Shown piece after piece: positions 17,517 to 25,174 of a stretch of DNA of 38,863 nucleotides. Both the position numbers and the translations under genes were made by a program. Each line of letters starts with the position of its first letter. Position 1 is the first letter of the stretch. Source of the stretch: Candidatus Brocadiia bacterium. GTDB taxonomy: Bacteria > Planctomycetota > PUPC01. The DNA lies in assembly GCA_030605345.1 (NCBI GenBank), contig JAUWIN010000013.1:1-38863 (forward strand), read 5' to 3'. The notes beneath the pieces are model-generated. The model saw nothing but the letters and a program-made list of their open reading frames with translations, was not told the origin of the DNA and made no database searches.

Positions 17517-18967
17517 ATCTTCCAACTGTGAATGCCGCGCTGAGCACCGGGCAGATGGAACAAATTCACACCGCTGCCCTGGCCCTGCTGGCCGACCCCG
17601 GCATGCGAATCATGGAAGAAGGCCTGTTGAGGTCACTTGCGCGCGCCGGTGCCCCTGTGGACTTCGATACGCAGCAGGTGCGGTTCCCTGGTGAACTGGT
17701 CGAGGAGACGTTAGCTTCCATTCAGGAGGACATGAAGGCTGGCGTAACCTTCCCGGTTCTCAACGGCGTTGTCTCGTCCTTCACCGATGGAGCCATCGCC
17801 GCAAAGTTCGGCGGGGCGTGTTGCAGCTACTACGATTGGGGGAGTCGCCAGGAACGCGAACCTAACCGGAGCGACGTGGTCGACATGCTCCGCCTAGGTG
17901 AGGCGATTCCGGACGTCCGACACGTCGGGAACCCCGTCATCTATATGTGCGAGGACGACGGCACTCCCATTCCGCCGCATCTCAAGCCCATCAAGACGGC
18001 CGCATTAGTAGCCAAGCACACCTCCCGGCCATATACCTGCGAGGTGTGGTCGGCGGACGCCCTGGAGTTCCAGATAGAAATCGGCTGCGTTGTCCGGGGC
18101 GGCTGGGATAAGTTCCGGTCCGACCCCATCTTCATCACCGCCAAGGAGACCATCTCGCCGCTGCAGCTGCCTCCCGATGACGCCCAGGTGCTGATGGCTC
18201 TGGCTAAGAAGGGCCTTCCGTGCACGGTTATCCCCATGCCCATCAGTGGCGCCAGTTGCCCGGTAACTCCTGCCGCTAATGTAGCGATGGCCACAGCGGA
18301 GGTGCTTGGGGTGTTCACCGCCCTGCGCTCCTATGCTCCGGGGGCGAGGGTCAGCGGGGGTGTGATTACCGGTGTAATGGACATGAGAAGCGGCAACGCT
18401 TTGTTTGCTGCCCCGGGTGCAATCATGCAAGATCGGCTGATCTCGCAGCATTTCGCTGAATACTACCACATGGATTTTGGTATCGGCACCGGCTACATAG
18501 ACGCTCCCCTGCCCGGTCCGCAGTCGGCGGCGGAAAAGATGTGCAAAATGGTCAGCAGTTACCAAGCCAGAAAGACCAACTACCCCGTCGGGATACTGGC
18601 TGGCGGCAGGACCTTCAGCCCGGTCCAGGCCATGCTCGACCTGGAGATGGCTCATATCATTCACAAGGCATTTGGCAGCCCGAATATCGATGAAGAAGCC
18701 CTTGCAACAGACGTGATACGTGAAGCCGGCATCGGCGGCAACGTGCTCGCCCATGAGCACACGGCCAAACACTTCCGTGACGTGCTTCACCTCAGCGACC
18801 TTTTCGGTCGCCACGGCTCAGGCGACGAGGACATACTGGACAAGGCGCATCGGAGGTGGCAGGATGTCCTCTCAGCTGCTGAGCCTTACGTCCTGCCCGA
18901 TGACGGGGCGGAGGAAATTGACCGCATTGTGGCTAAAGCAGAGAAGTTCTTTGAGGAGAAAACATGA
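17513..18967 (+). CDS. MttB-family methyltransferase (non-pyrrolysine)
   Basis: A 484-residue member of the trimethylamine methyltransferase (MttB) superfamily, which moves methyl groups from quaternary amines or other donors to a corrinoid protein. Recognised stretches: MEQIHTAALALLADPGMRIM at the N-terminus, CEVWSADALEFQIEIGC, PMPISGASCPVTPAANVAMA, and VGILAGGRTFSPVQAMLDLE. There is no in-frame TAG, so this is a non-pyrrolysine type such as MtgB-like betaine demethylases; the substrate is open. No corrinoid carrier (MttC-like) or corrinoid reactivator is in the window. The 4-base overlaps with the aldolase upstream and the isomerase downstream show one tightly coupled unit. Confidence 0.85.
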   Translation: MNLPTVNAALSTGQMEQIHTAALALLADPGMRIMEEGLLRSLARAGAPVDFDTQQVRFPGELVEETLASIQEDMKAGVTFPVLNGVVSSFTDGAIAAKFGGACCSYYDWGSRQEREPNRSDVVDMLRLGEAIPDVRHVGNPVIYMCEDDGTPIPPHLKPIKTAALVAKHTSRPYTCEVWSADALEFQIEIGCVVRGGWDKFRSDPIFITAKETISPLQLPPDDAQVLMALAKKGLPCTVIPMPISGASCPVTPAANVAMATAEVLGVFTALRSYAPGARVSGGVITGVMDMRSGNALFAAPGAIMQDRLISQHFAEYYHMDFGIGTGYIDAPLPGPQSAAEKMCKMVSSYQARKTNYPVGILAGGRTFSPVQAMLDLEMAHIIHKAFGSPNIDEEALATDVIREAGIGGNVLAHEHTAKHFRDVLHLSDLFGRHGSGDEDILDKAHRRWQDVLSAAEPYVLPDDGAEEIDRIVAKAEKFFEEKT

Positions 18968-20301
18968 TGAAAAAGCCGAAAGCGTTGATGATCCCGTTTG
19001 GCTACCCGGGATATCCTGACGAACTCATCGAGCGGTTCCGGAACGAGTCAGTCAAGCACCTCAAACGACTCGGCATCGACATCAAGACGATGCCTGACGT
19101 CATCAATTTTGCCGACGCCAAAAGGACCCGCGAGCAGGTCCGGAAGGAAGACTTCGAGTTTGTTGTCGTCGTTGTGCTCTCCTGGCTTGAGGCGACCAAC
19201 GTCATCGAAGCCGTGCGCGACTGCGCGGGGAGCCCAATCCTGTTGTGGAGCCACACAATGTGGCAGGACAAAAAGCAATGGTGGACGCTGGGGCCTATCC
19301 CGGGCGCCGCGGTGCTACGGCAGGCGTTCGAGGAGCTGCGATGGGACTTCAGGTTCATCTACGGCCAGCCCGGCGACAAGGCTCTCGACAAGGATATTCG
19401 CACGTTCACCCGTGCAGCACACGCCCGGCACCAGCTGCGGCATTCGCGAATTGGCCTGCTGGGCTATATGTCGATGGGGATGTACACCGCGGCGTTCGAC
19501 CACCTTGCGCTGCTGCGCGATTTCGGCCCAGAGGTCGATCAGATCGACCAATACGTGCTCATCAAACGCCTGGAAGCAGTCACCGCCAAGCAGGTCGCCC
19601 CGTTGATTGCCAAGGCTAAGAAGGAATGGCAGATCTCCGACGCCGTTCGCCCGCGCGACCTCGAGGTCACGCTCAAAATGTACCACGCCCTGAAGCAACT
19701 CGCCAAGGAGCGCGACTGGACCGGCCTCACGGTCAAATGCCAATACGAGCTTTCGAAGGAGTATGGCTACACGCCGTGCGTTCCGCTGTCGATGCTCGGG
19801 AATGAGATGCCTTGCTCCTGTGAGGGAGACATCCCGCTGATAGCAGCACAGATTGCCATGCACCATCTGACGGGCGATATTGTCTCCTACGGCGACATCC
19901 ATACCGTCGAGTCCGATGGTCTCGTCATGGGTGCGTGCGGGTTCGCCCCGTTCGCCATGGGCCTGGGCAAGCCGAAGGTTGACCGCACCACAGAACTGTA
20001 TGAGGGGCTGGCCAACTGCACCACCTACAAGGAGGGCGAAGTTACAATCGCCCGCATGGGATACACGCCCGACCGCAAACTCAAGATGCACGTCGGTCAC
20101 GGGCAAGCACACCTTCCTCGTAAGTTCCAGGAAATCGGCTGCCTGCCGTATCCGGCTATGGAAGTCGAAATGAAAGGGCTGGGCGATGAGTTCGCACAGC
20201 GCATGCTCAGCCAGCACTATGCCATCGCCTACGGCGACATCCGGGCGGAACTGCGAGAACTGCTGCACCTGACCGGAATCGAAGGCGTGTTTGTCGGGTA
20301 G
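18964..20301 (+). CDS. L-fucose isomerase-like protein
   Basis: A 445-residue protein of the L-fucose/L-arabinose isomerase fold. Metal-ligand-type segments are CSCEGDIPLIAAQIAMHHLT (Glu287) and IVSYGDIHTVESDGLVMGAC (Asp311), with VGHGQAHLPRKF near the C-terminus as the likely third-ligand His region. It is shorter than E. coli FucI (about 590) and fits the shorter 'fucose isomerase-like' group, some of which act on other sugars. ATG 18964 overlaps the MttB stop; ATG 18967 is equally possible, and GAGGAG lies upstream. With the kinase that follows 74 bases later it makes the second isomerase-kinase pair. Confidence 0.8.
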   Translation: MMKKPKALMIPFGYPGYPDELIERFRNESVKHLKRLGIDIKTMPDVINFADAKRTREQVRKEDFEFVVVVVLSWLEATNVIEAVRDCAGSPILLWSHTMWQDKKQWWTLGPIPGAAVLRQAFEELRWDFRFIYGQPGDKALDKDIRTFTRAAHARHQLRHSRIGLLGYMSMGMYTAAFDHLALLRDFGPEVDQIDQYVLIKRLEAVTAKQVAPLIAKAKKEWQISDAVRPRDLEVTLKMYHALKQLAKERDWTGLTVKCQYELSKEYGYTPCVPLSMLGNEMPCSCEGDIPLIAAQIAMHHLTGDIVSYGDIHTVESDGLVMGACGFAPFAMGLGKPKVDRTTELYEGLANCTTYKEGEVTIARMGYTPDRKLKMHVGHGQAHLPRKFQEIGCLPYPAMEVEMKGLGDEFAQRMLSQHYAIAYGDIRAELRELLHLTGIEGVFVG

Positions 20302-20375
20302 AATCACTTGCTCTTCACCCGCAGCCAGCGTGTAGCAGGCGTCAGGTCTGGCCATTCTCATCGAGGGCATTGTGA

Positions 20376-21905
20376 ATGAAGCACATCCTCGCTGTCGATC
20401 TCGGGACCTCGGCGGTCAAGGTGGGGCTGTTCGACGAGGCAGGCCGGCGTGTTACCTCGGCGATCGAGGAATACGCGCTGCTGACTACCGGCGAGGACCT
20501 GTGTGAGGTCCCGGCCACAATCTTCTGGGATAATTTCCTGTCCGCACTTGGCCGTGTGCTCGAACAAAGTGCCGTCGCCACCAAATCCATCATCGCCGTT
20601 TCGTTTTCCAGCCAGGGCGAAACATTCGTCCCGGTCGATGGCGCGGGCGCACCGCTCCGCAACGCTATCTCCTGGCTGGACAATCGCTCCGTGGCGGAAT
20701 CACATGAAATCGAAAAGCACTTCGGCCGCGAAACTGTCTATAAAACCACAGGCCAACCGGCAGTATGTCCGACATGGACCGCGACGAAAATCCGGTGGTT
20801 ACAGCGCCACGAGCCAGAAATTTTCAAGAACACGCACAAATATCTTCTGGCCGAGGACTACCTCATCTATCGGCTCTCCGGGCGGTTCGTCTCGGAATAC
20901 TCGGTCTATTCCTCCTCGTTGCTGCTGGACATTGCCCGCCGGGCATACTGGCAGGAGATGCTGGCGTTTCTGGACATTTCCGCAGAACAGTTGCCGGAGC
21001 TGGTCGAATCAGGAACCGCCATCGGCAAGATTACGCCGTCTGCTGCCAAGGAAACCGCACTCTCGCCGGCGACCCTGGTGGTGACGGGCGCGTATGACCA
21101 CGCCGCCGGCAGCATCGGCGCGGGCGTCACGCACCCGGGCGTGCTGAGCGAGACCACCGGGTCGGCAATGGCAATCTGTGCGCCCATCGACGCACCGGCG
21201 TTCGACCCGCAATGCCGTGTGCCGTGTCACTGCCATGCAATATCGGGCAAATACTTCTTCTCACCGTTCGGCGAGACCGCCGGCATGGTGCTCAAGTGGT
21301 TCCGCGACCAGCTATGCCAATCGGAAGTCGCCGCCGCCGAGGCGTCGGGCCGTGACCCTTTCGACCTCATGGGTGAACTTGCCGCGAGTGTGCCCCCGGG
21401 CAGCGAGGGCCTCACCTTCCTGCCGTTCCTCAGCGGGACGGGCTCGCCGGAGTTCGACCCGCACGCCAAAGGGGTATATTTCGGCCTTACACTCAAGCAC
21501 ACGAAAGGACACTTCATCCGAGCCATCATGGAGTCCGTCGCCTACACGATCGCCAAAAACGTTCAGGTGATGGCAGAGCTCGGGACCGAGGTCGGCGAGA
21601 TTCGCTGCCTTGGCGGCGGCGCCAAGAGCGCCCTCTGGTGCCAAATCAAGGCGGACACCATGCAGAGCCGCGTCGCTGTCGTCGAGGAACCAGAACAAGC
21701 CCTCAAGGGCGCCGCCATTCTCGCTGGCGTCGGCGCGGGCATTTTCGACGACCTGGAGACCGCCAGCAACAGCATGGTCCGCATCAAGAAGCGATACCAG
21801 CCGGACCCACAGAACGCCGAGGTCTATGCTCGTGGCTTCGAGACTTACGAAACGCTATACGAAAACCTCAAGGGAGTTTTTCAGCAGCAGGCAAAGCGCG
21901 GATAG
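20376..21905 (+). CDS. FGGY-family carbohydrate kinase (second copy)
   Basis: A 509-residue sugar kinase of the xylulokinase/fuculokinase type. AVDLGTSAVKVGLFDEAG (6-23) is the phosphate-binding motif. SFSSQGETFVPVD and AISWLDNRSVAESHEI follow, VVTGAYDHAAGSIGAG carries the predicted catalytic aspartate, and EIRCLGGGAKSALWCQIKAD is the ADP-binding and FGGY signature region. Length is normal. It differs clearly from the first kinase (477 residues), so the two probably act on different ketoses or steps. It ends the plus-strand cluster, convergent with the minus-strand repeat protein. Confidence 0.92.
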   Translation: MKHILAVDLGTSAVKVGLFDEAGRRVTSAIEEYALLTTGEDLCEVPATIFWDNFLSALGRVLEQSAVATKSIIAVSFSSQGETFVPVDGAGAPLRNAISWLDNRSVAESHEIEKHFGRETVYKTTGQPAVCPTWTATKIRWLQRHEPEIFKNTHKYLLAEDYLIYRLSGRFVSEYSVYSSSLLLDIARRAYWQEMLAFLDISAEQLPELVESGTAIGKITPSAAKETALSPATLVVTGAYDHAAGSIGAGVTHPGVLSETTGSAMAICAPIDAPAFDPQCRVPCHCHAISGKYFFSPFGETAGMVLKWFRDQLCQSEVAAAEASGRDPFDLMGELAASVPPGSEGLTFLPFLSGTGSPEFDPHAKGVYFGLTLKHTKGHFIRAIMESVAYTIAKNVQVMAELGTEVGEIRCLGGGAKSALWCQIKADTMQSRVAVVEEPEQALKGAAILAGVGAGIFDDLETASNSMVRIKKRYQPDPQNAEVYARGFETYETLYENLKGVFQQQAKRG

Positions 21906-21955
21906 CGTCGGCGATGGCGTGGCAGTTGTGCGCGATGCTCGGTGTCAGGATGCGT

Positions 21956-21997
21956 CGGAGCTGGTCTTGCTCCGGCTGCCCGGGGTCAGGACGGGCA
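21956..21997. terminator. Two tandem hairpins between convergent genes
   Basis: CGGAGC (21956-21961) pairs with GCTCCG (21969-21974) across a 7-base loop. TGCCCG (21977-21982) then pairs with CGGGCA (21992-21997) across a 9-base loop. They sit in the 111-base gap between convergent genes, where a two-way terminator is expected. No T-run follows, so the role is tentative. Confidence 0.35.
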
Positions 21998-22016
21998 ACG
22001 CTCCGCAAACCGTCAG

Positions 22017-22505
22017 TCACGGCGCTTTCCAGAGTGCGCCGCTTTTGTCCCAGAGGATCAGTCGCGACTCGTTTTCTCCCACAGCGAGCAGGGCGCGCGG
22101 CGTGCCCTTGTCGTCAGACAGCTGCAGCCTCGGCTCGCCTTCTGTCAACTTGAGCGTGGCGCGCTCTTTGCCGTCCTCGTCCCAGAGCTTCAGTCGCGGG
22201 CTCCTTCCTGCCATGCTAAGCGCGGCGCCCGCCTTGTCCTTGTCATCCTGGAGCAACAGTCCCGGCTCGCCTTCTACACTCAGGCCGAGCGCGGCGCGCG
22301 GCTTGCCCTTGTCGTCGAGGAACACCAGGCTCGCCGCGCCTTCTACACTCAGACCGAGCACGGCGCGCACTTGGCCCGTCGCATCGACCATCTCAAACTT
22401 CCGCGCCGTGACGACTTCCTCCGAAAGCCACCAATGCGAAACGGCCCCGCCCACAAAAGCCGCCGCCAGAATCCCGACGACCATCAGCAACCCTGCTCTT
22501 GTCAC
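22017..22505 (-). CDS. Membrane-anchored protein with five ~23-residue repeats
   Basis: A 162-residue protein of unknown function. An N-terminal membrane helix (LLMVVGILAAAFVGGAVSHW, about 6-25) is followed by five tandem repeats of about 22-23 residues. Their consensus is D..GK.RA.L.L...G.P.L.L.D (for example DKGKPRAALGLSVEGEPGLL and EDGKERATLKLTEGEPRLQL). This suggests a repetitive beta-sheet or solenoid outside the membrane. I chose GTG 22505 because GGGAGG lies about eight bases upstream and the start falls just before the helix; a longer frame reaches 22565. The N-terminal helix is very like that of the 55-residue protein at 23738-23905. Confidence 0.7.
   Translation of the reverse strand: MTRAGLLMVVGILAAAFVGGAVSHWWLSEEVVTARKFEMVDATGQVRAVLGLSVEGAASLVFLDDKGKPRAALGLSVEGEPGLLLQDDKDKAGAALSMAGRSPRLKLWDEDGKERATLKLTEGEPRLQLSDDKGTPRALLAVGENESRLILWDKSGALWKAP
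22271..22377 (-). repeat. 69-nt tandem repeat inside the repeat-protein gene
   Basis: The stretch beginning at 22271 recurs at 22340, a period of 69 bases (23 codons). The first 29 bases differ at only two positions. This points to recent duplication of one repeat unit within the gene. Confidence 0.6.
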
Positions 22506-22590
22506 GGCTCCACCCTCCCAAAAAGTTCTGGCCTGTCTGCGTCCTGTCCGTGTGCGGACACGCACAGGCAGGCCGGGCCTAGTCCCTGGC

Positions 22591-23286
22591 CTACTTCGCG
22601 GCGAACCCTTCTATGATGTTCTGTCCGCCGCCGCCGCGCCCCCCCGCCTCCCCCTTCAACTGCCCGTACAGAACGTCAACCAGCCCAAGTCCTTGACGAA
22701 TTGTCTCCGCCTCGTTCTCGGGGATTGGTGGATAGTCTGGCGGTCGCTCCGCCGCCCACACTTCCTTCAGGCCCGTCGGCTCCTGGCTCCGCCAACTCGC
22801 GTCAGCCGCGAAGACCTCCGGCAAACGGTAGTATGCCAGCACGCCGCGATAGTGTTTCAGCTCCGCCGCGCGTTCGGTGTACCGCTCACACAAGTTCGCC
22901 GCTTTCTCAAACCTCACCACATCAGCAGCCCGAAACGACTCCGCGCGCTTTCCCATCTCTCGCTTGATGATGTGGACAAACCAGAACGTCGCCTCTTTGA
23001 GTCGGCTCAGGTCGGCGTCTCGCGCCCGCGCCGGCACCGCGCACCAGGCGCGGATCACCAAAAGGACTTCCTCCGGCGTCACCTTCCGGATGTCGAAACC
23101 CGGCATCACCTGTTTCCAGAACCCCACCGGGTCTCTGTGCGAGAGTCGCTCGAGCTCCGCGCTGTCTCCGTCCGTCGCCCGGCATTGTGCGGTGCGCCGG
23201 ACGTGCGGATTCCCCGGCCCCCCAGGATTGCCCTCGACAAAGCGGCCTTGAGTGTCGCGCCCGTTTTCCCCGTTTGAGTCGGTCAT
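22591..23286 (-). CDS. Hypothetical protein with DUF5681-like N-terminus
   Basis: A 231-residue soluble protein. Residues 11-28 (DTQGRFVEGNPGGPGNPH) match the Gly/Pro/Asn-rich DUF5681 type motif (GRFxxGNPGGPGNP), found in many bacterial and phage-related proteins of unknown role. The rest is mostly helical and charged, with VTPEEVLLVIRAWCAVPARA and KRAESFRAADVVRFEKAANL. It ends in a glycine-rich tail. ATG 23286 is preceded by GGGGTGAT; an upstream in-frame start at 23301 is less likely. Stop is TAG. No phage genes lie nearby. Function unknown. Confidence 0.65.
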   Translation of the reverse strand: MTDSNGENGRDTQGRFVEGNPGGPGNPHVRRTAQCRATDGDSAELERLSHRDPVGFWKQVMPGFDIRKVTPEEVLLVIRAWCAVPARARDADLSRLKEATFWFVHIIKREMGKRAESFRAADVVRFEKAANLCERYTERAAELKHYRGVLAYYRLPEVFAADASWRSQEPTGLKEVWAAERPPDYPPIPENEAETIRQGLGLVDVLYGQLKGEAGGRGGGGQNIIEGFAAK

Positions 23287-23308
23287 AGTATCACCCCACA
23301 ATCAGCGT

Positions 23309-23713
23309 TCAGCCCCCATGCCATAAATCAAACACGATGACCACAACCACGATCACAACCACCCCCGCAGCTATCAGCACGCCCCACCATAACAGACGGC
23401 CAAAACGTCCGGTTTTTATTTTTCTGAAAGCGTTTTTTACCTCGCTAAGATTTCCAATATTCTGCGCGAGCAAAAACGCAGCTGCCATTGCGATAGTTAT
23501 AAGAAGTCCTTCTATGAGAAGACGGGGATAGTTAAAGCTCGTTCTCCCAACAGGCAAAAAGAAGAGTAAAGTTCTTCCGTGGTGGTAGACCGTGTGCACA
23601 TTGTATAGGCCTGACCCGTGCGTTGTTGTAAAATAATCGATAGGAGGAAACAGCAGTAAGCCAAAGAGCAAAATAAGCCACGCTATTACGACATATCGTT
23701 GCACTTTGTTCAT
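23309..23713 (-). CDS. Small membrane protein, unknown function
   Basis: A 134-residue protein with three predicted membrane helices at about 6-25 (YVVIAWLILLFGLLLFPPID), 65-87 (LLIEGLLITIAMAAAFLLAQ) and 108-129 (LLWWGVLIAAGVVVIVVVVI). A 40-residue loop between helices 1 and 2 is rich in His/Tyr/Thr (TTTHGSGLYNVHTVYHHGRT), and a basic loop (RKIKTGRFGR) lies before helix 3. It resembles small 'DUF-type' membrane proteins with no assigned role. The gap to the next gene is 22 bases, so it is probably co-transcribed with it. Confidence 0.65.
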   Translation of the reverse strand: MNKVQRYVVIAWLILLFGLLLFPPIDYFTTTHGSGLYNVHTVYHHGRTLLFFLPVGRTSFNYPRLLIEGLLITIAMAAAFLLAQNIGNLSEVKNAFRKIKTGRFGRLLWWGVLIAAGVVVIVVVVIVFDLWHGG

Positions 23714-23737
23714 GTTTCATTTCCCTTCCAAAACAAA

Positions 23738-23905
23738 TTACTCACGAGACGTCATGCTTGGTTGCCCCGCTAGTTCACATCGCTTTGCTTGGCCGGCGCC
23801 ACCCGCACCCGACGCCGGTGTCGCAGATAACGCCCACTGCGCAACCGCTCCGCCTGCAAACGACGCCGCCAAAATACCCACCACCAGCATTAGCTTGCTA
23901 CTCAT
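23738..23905 (-). CDS. Small 55-residue single-helix membrane protein
   Basis: ATG 23905 is preceded by an almost perfect ribosome binding site (AGGAGGTG) six nt upstream; the frame ends at TAA 23738-23740. The protein starts MSSKLMLVVGILAASFAGGA, then VAQWALSATP, and ends in a Gly/Ala-rich hydrophilic tail with one Cys (AKRCELAG). The helix is nearly the same as that of the 162-residue repeat protein 1.4 kb downstream (VVGILAA.F.GGAV..W.LS), so this is probably a truncated paralogue that kept only the anchor. Whether it is functional is unknown; the strong RBS argues for expression. Confidence 0.6.
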   Translation of the reverse strand: MSSKLMLVVGILAASFAGGAVAQWALSATPASGAGGAGQAKRCELAGQPSMTSRE

Positions 23906-23961
23906 TGCTCACCTCCTTCTGATCGATTAGGTGTCTAGTGGATCGCCCGGCAACCGTCGCG

Positions 23962-25023
23962 TCAGCCGATGCTCCACTCCATGCGTTCAACGTCCGAGTC
24001 GCGCCCCTTCGACGATTTAACGGTCTCGAACCCCCAGAAACTCGTGCATTCTTCCACCTGTGGCTCGCCGAACAGAAGGTCGTAAGGAACGTAGAGAGAG
24101 CCGAACAGGAACACGTCGGCGCTTTTGAGTATCGGGGCAAAATGGAGGCCGTCTTCGGACCAGTGCATCCACCGCTCGTCATCGTTGTAGTCATAATTCG
24201 GAATCATGAGCATCCCGTGCTTGTATCGCCAGCAGAAGTGTCCGTGCCCAATCATCAACGGGTTGCCTTCGACTTTCGTGTATGGTCCGGTGATGTCATC
24301 GGCGCCGGCAACGCCGTTGGCGGTCGGTCCACTTCGGGCTCCCTTGTAATACATGAACCACTTGCCATTAAGATGCACGTGCCGGGGATTGAGGACTCTG
24401 GCGCTATCCCAGCTCACGCCGTCCCATTCGGGCGTCAACAATACGTTAACATCCGGGGGCTGGGTCCATGGCCCCTCGGGTGAATCAGCGACCAGGCACA
24501 TAATGCCCGCCGCCCGATGCCCGTACTTCTCGACATTGGTCGACCAGCCCTCGGTGAACAGATAGAACCTGCCCTCTTGGTACACAACGTTAACTTGTTC
24601 CAGCACAAGGTCATAGCACGAGCCCGCCGGACCAAGGGGAAGATGGCCGTGGGCCGTCCAATTATGCGTGTCCTGGGAACTGAGGTACAGAATCCGCGAC
24701 GCATTAGGCCTGTAGCTGCGACCTTCCGGAGTCTTGAAGAAGTTCGGATTGGACCACTCCCTCGCCTCGGGGCAGCGAGTCCGGTCCATGTCGATCATCC
24801 ACATGTGGTATCTGCCATCATGATAGATAATTCGAGACGGATCGGATTGCCAGTTGTTGATGTCCAAGCCGACCGCCTCCGGGTTGACGATCCAGCTGAA
24901 ATTGCTGGACGTCGCTGTCTTCCTGATGCGTTTGAGTTCCGGCGGAATGGTGTACGTGCCATCGGCAGCGCGAGAATGTATCCCGTCGGTGCGGTGGGCG
25001 TCTGGTGTGATATGTTCATTCAT
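23962..25023 (-). CDS. Five-bladed beta-propeller glycoside hydrolase-like protein (GH43/GH117-like)
   Basis: A 353-residue protein with the repeating blade pattern of GH43/GH32/GH117 propellers. Segments include DPSRIIYHDGRYHMWMIDMD, VNVVYQEGRFYLFTEGWSTN, HVHLNGKWFMYYKGARSGPT and HGMLMIPNYDYNDDERWMHW, each giving the 'DGxYHMWY' strand motif. There is no signal peptide, so it should act in the cytoplasm on imported oligosaccharides, or it is a divergent member without hydrolase function. The catalytic acids cannot be assigned with confidence by eye. ATG 25023 has AGGAGG seven bases upstream. It lies among dehydrogenase and methyltransferase genes on the same strand. Confidence 0.68.
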   Translation of the reverse strand: MNEHITPDAHRTDGIHSRAADGTYTIPPELKRIRKTATSSNFSWIVNPEAVGLDINNWQSDPSRIIYHDGRYHMWMIDMDRTRCPEAREWSNPNFFKTPEGRSYRPNASRILYLSSQDTHNWTAHGHLPLGPAGSCYDLVLEQVNVVYQEGRFYLFTEGWSTNVEKYGHRAAGIMCLVADSPEGPWTQPPDVNVLLTPEWDGVSWDSARVLNPRHVHLNGKWFMYYKGARSGPTANGVAGADDITGPYTKVEGNPLMIGHGHFCWRYKHGMLMIPNYDYNDDERWMHWSEDGLHFAPILKSADVFLFGSLYVPYDLLFGEPQVEECTSFWGFETVKSSKGRDSDVERMEWSIG

Positions 25024-25174
25024 GCAGCGGCCTCCTATCGCGTTTGCTGGGGCAGGGCTTGTGCAAGGGCATTGGACGCAAACGACCTTGGGGCATCACA
25101 CCGAAACGGCTCGGATTATTGATTCGCCGACGCGTTCGACCTCTAAGCCCGCACAGCAACGGCGTCCAACTCGA

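Noticed and set aside
21610..23277. 555-residue open frame on the plus strand
   Set aside because: It overlaps the end of the second kinase and two minus-strand genes; Arg/Ser/Pro-rich composition and no domain.
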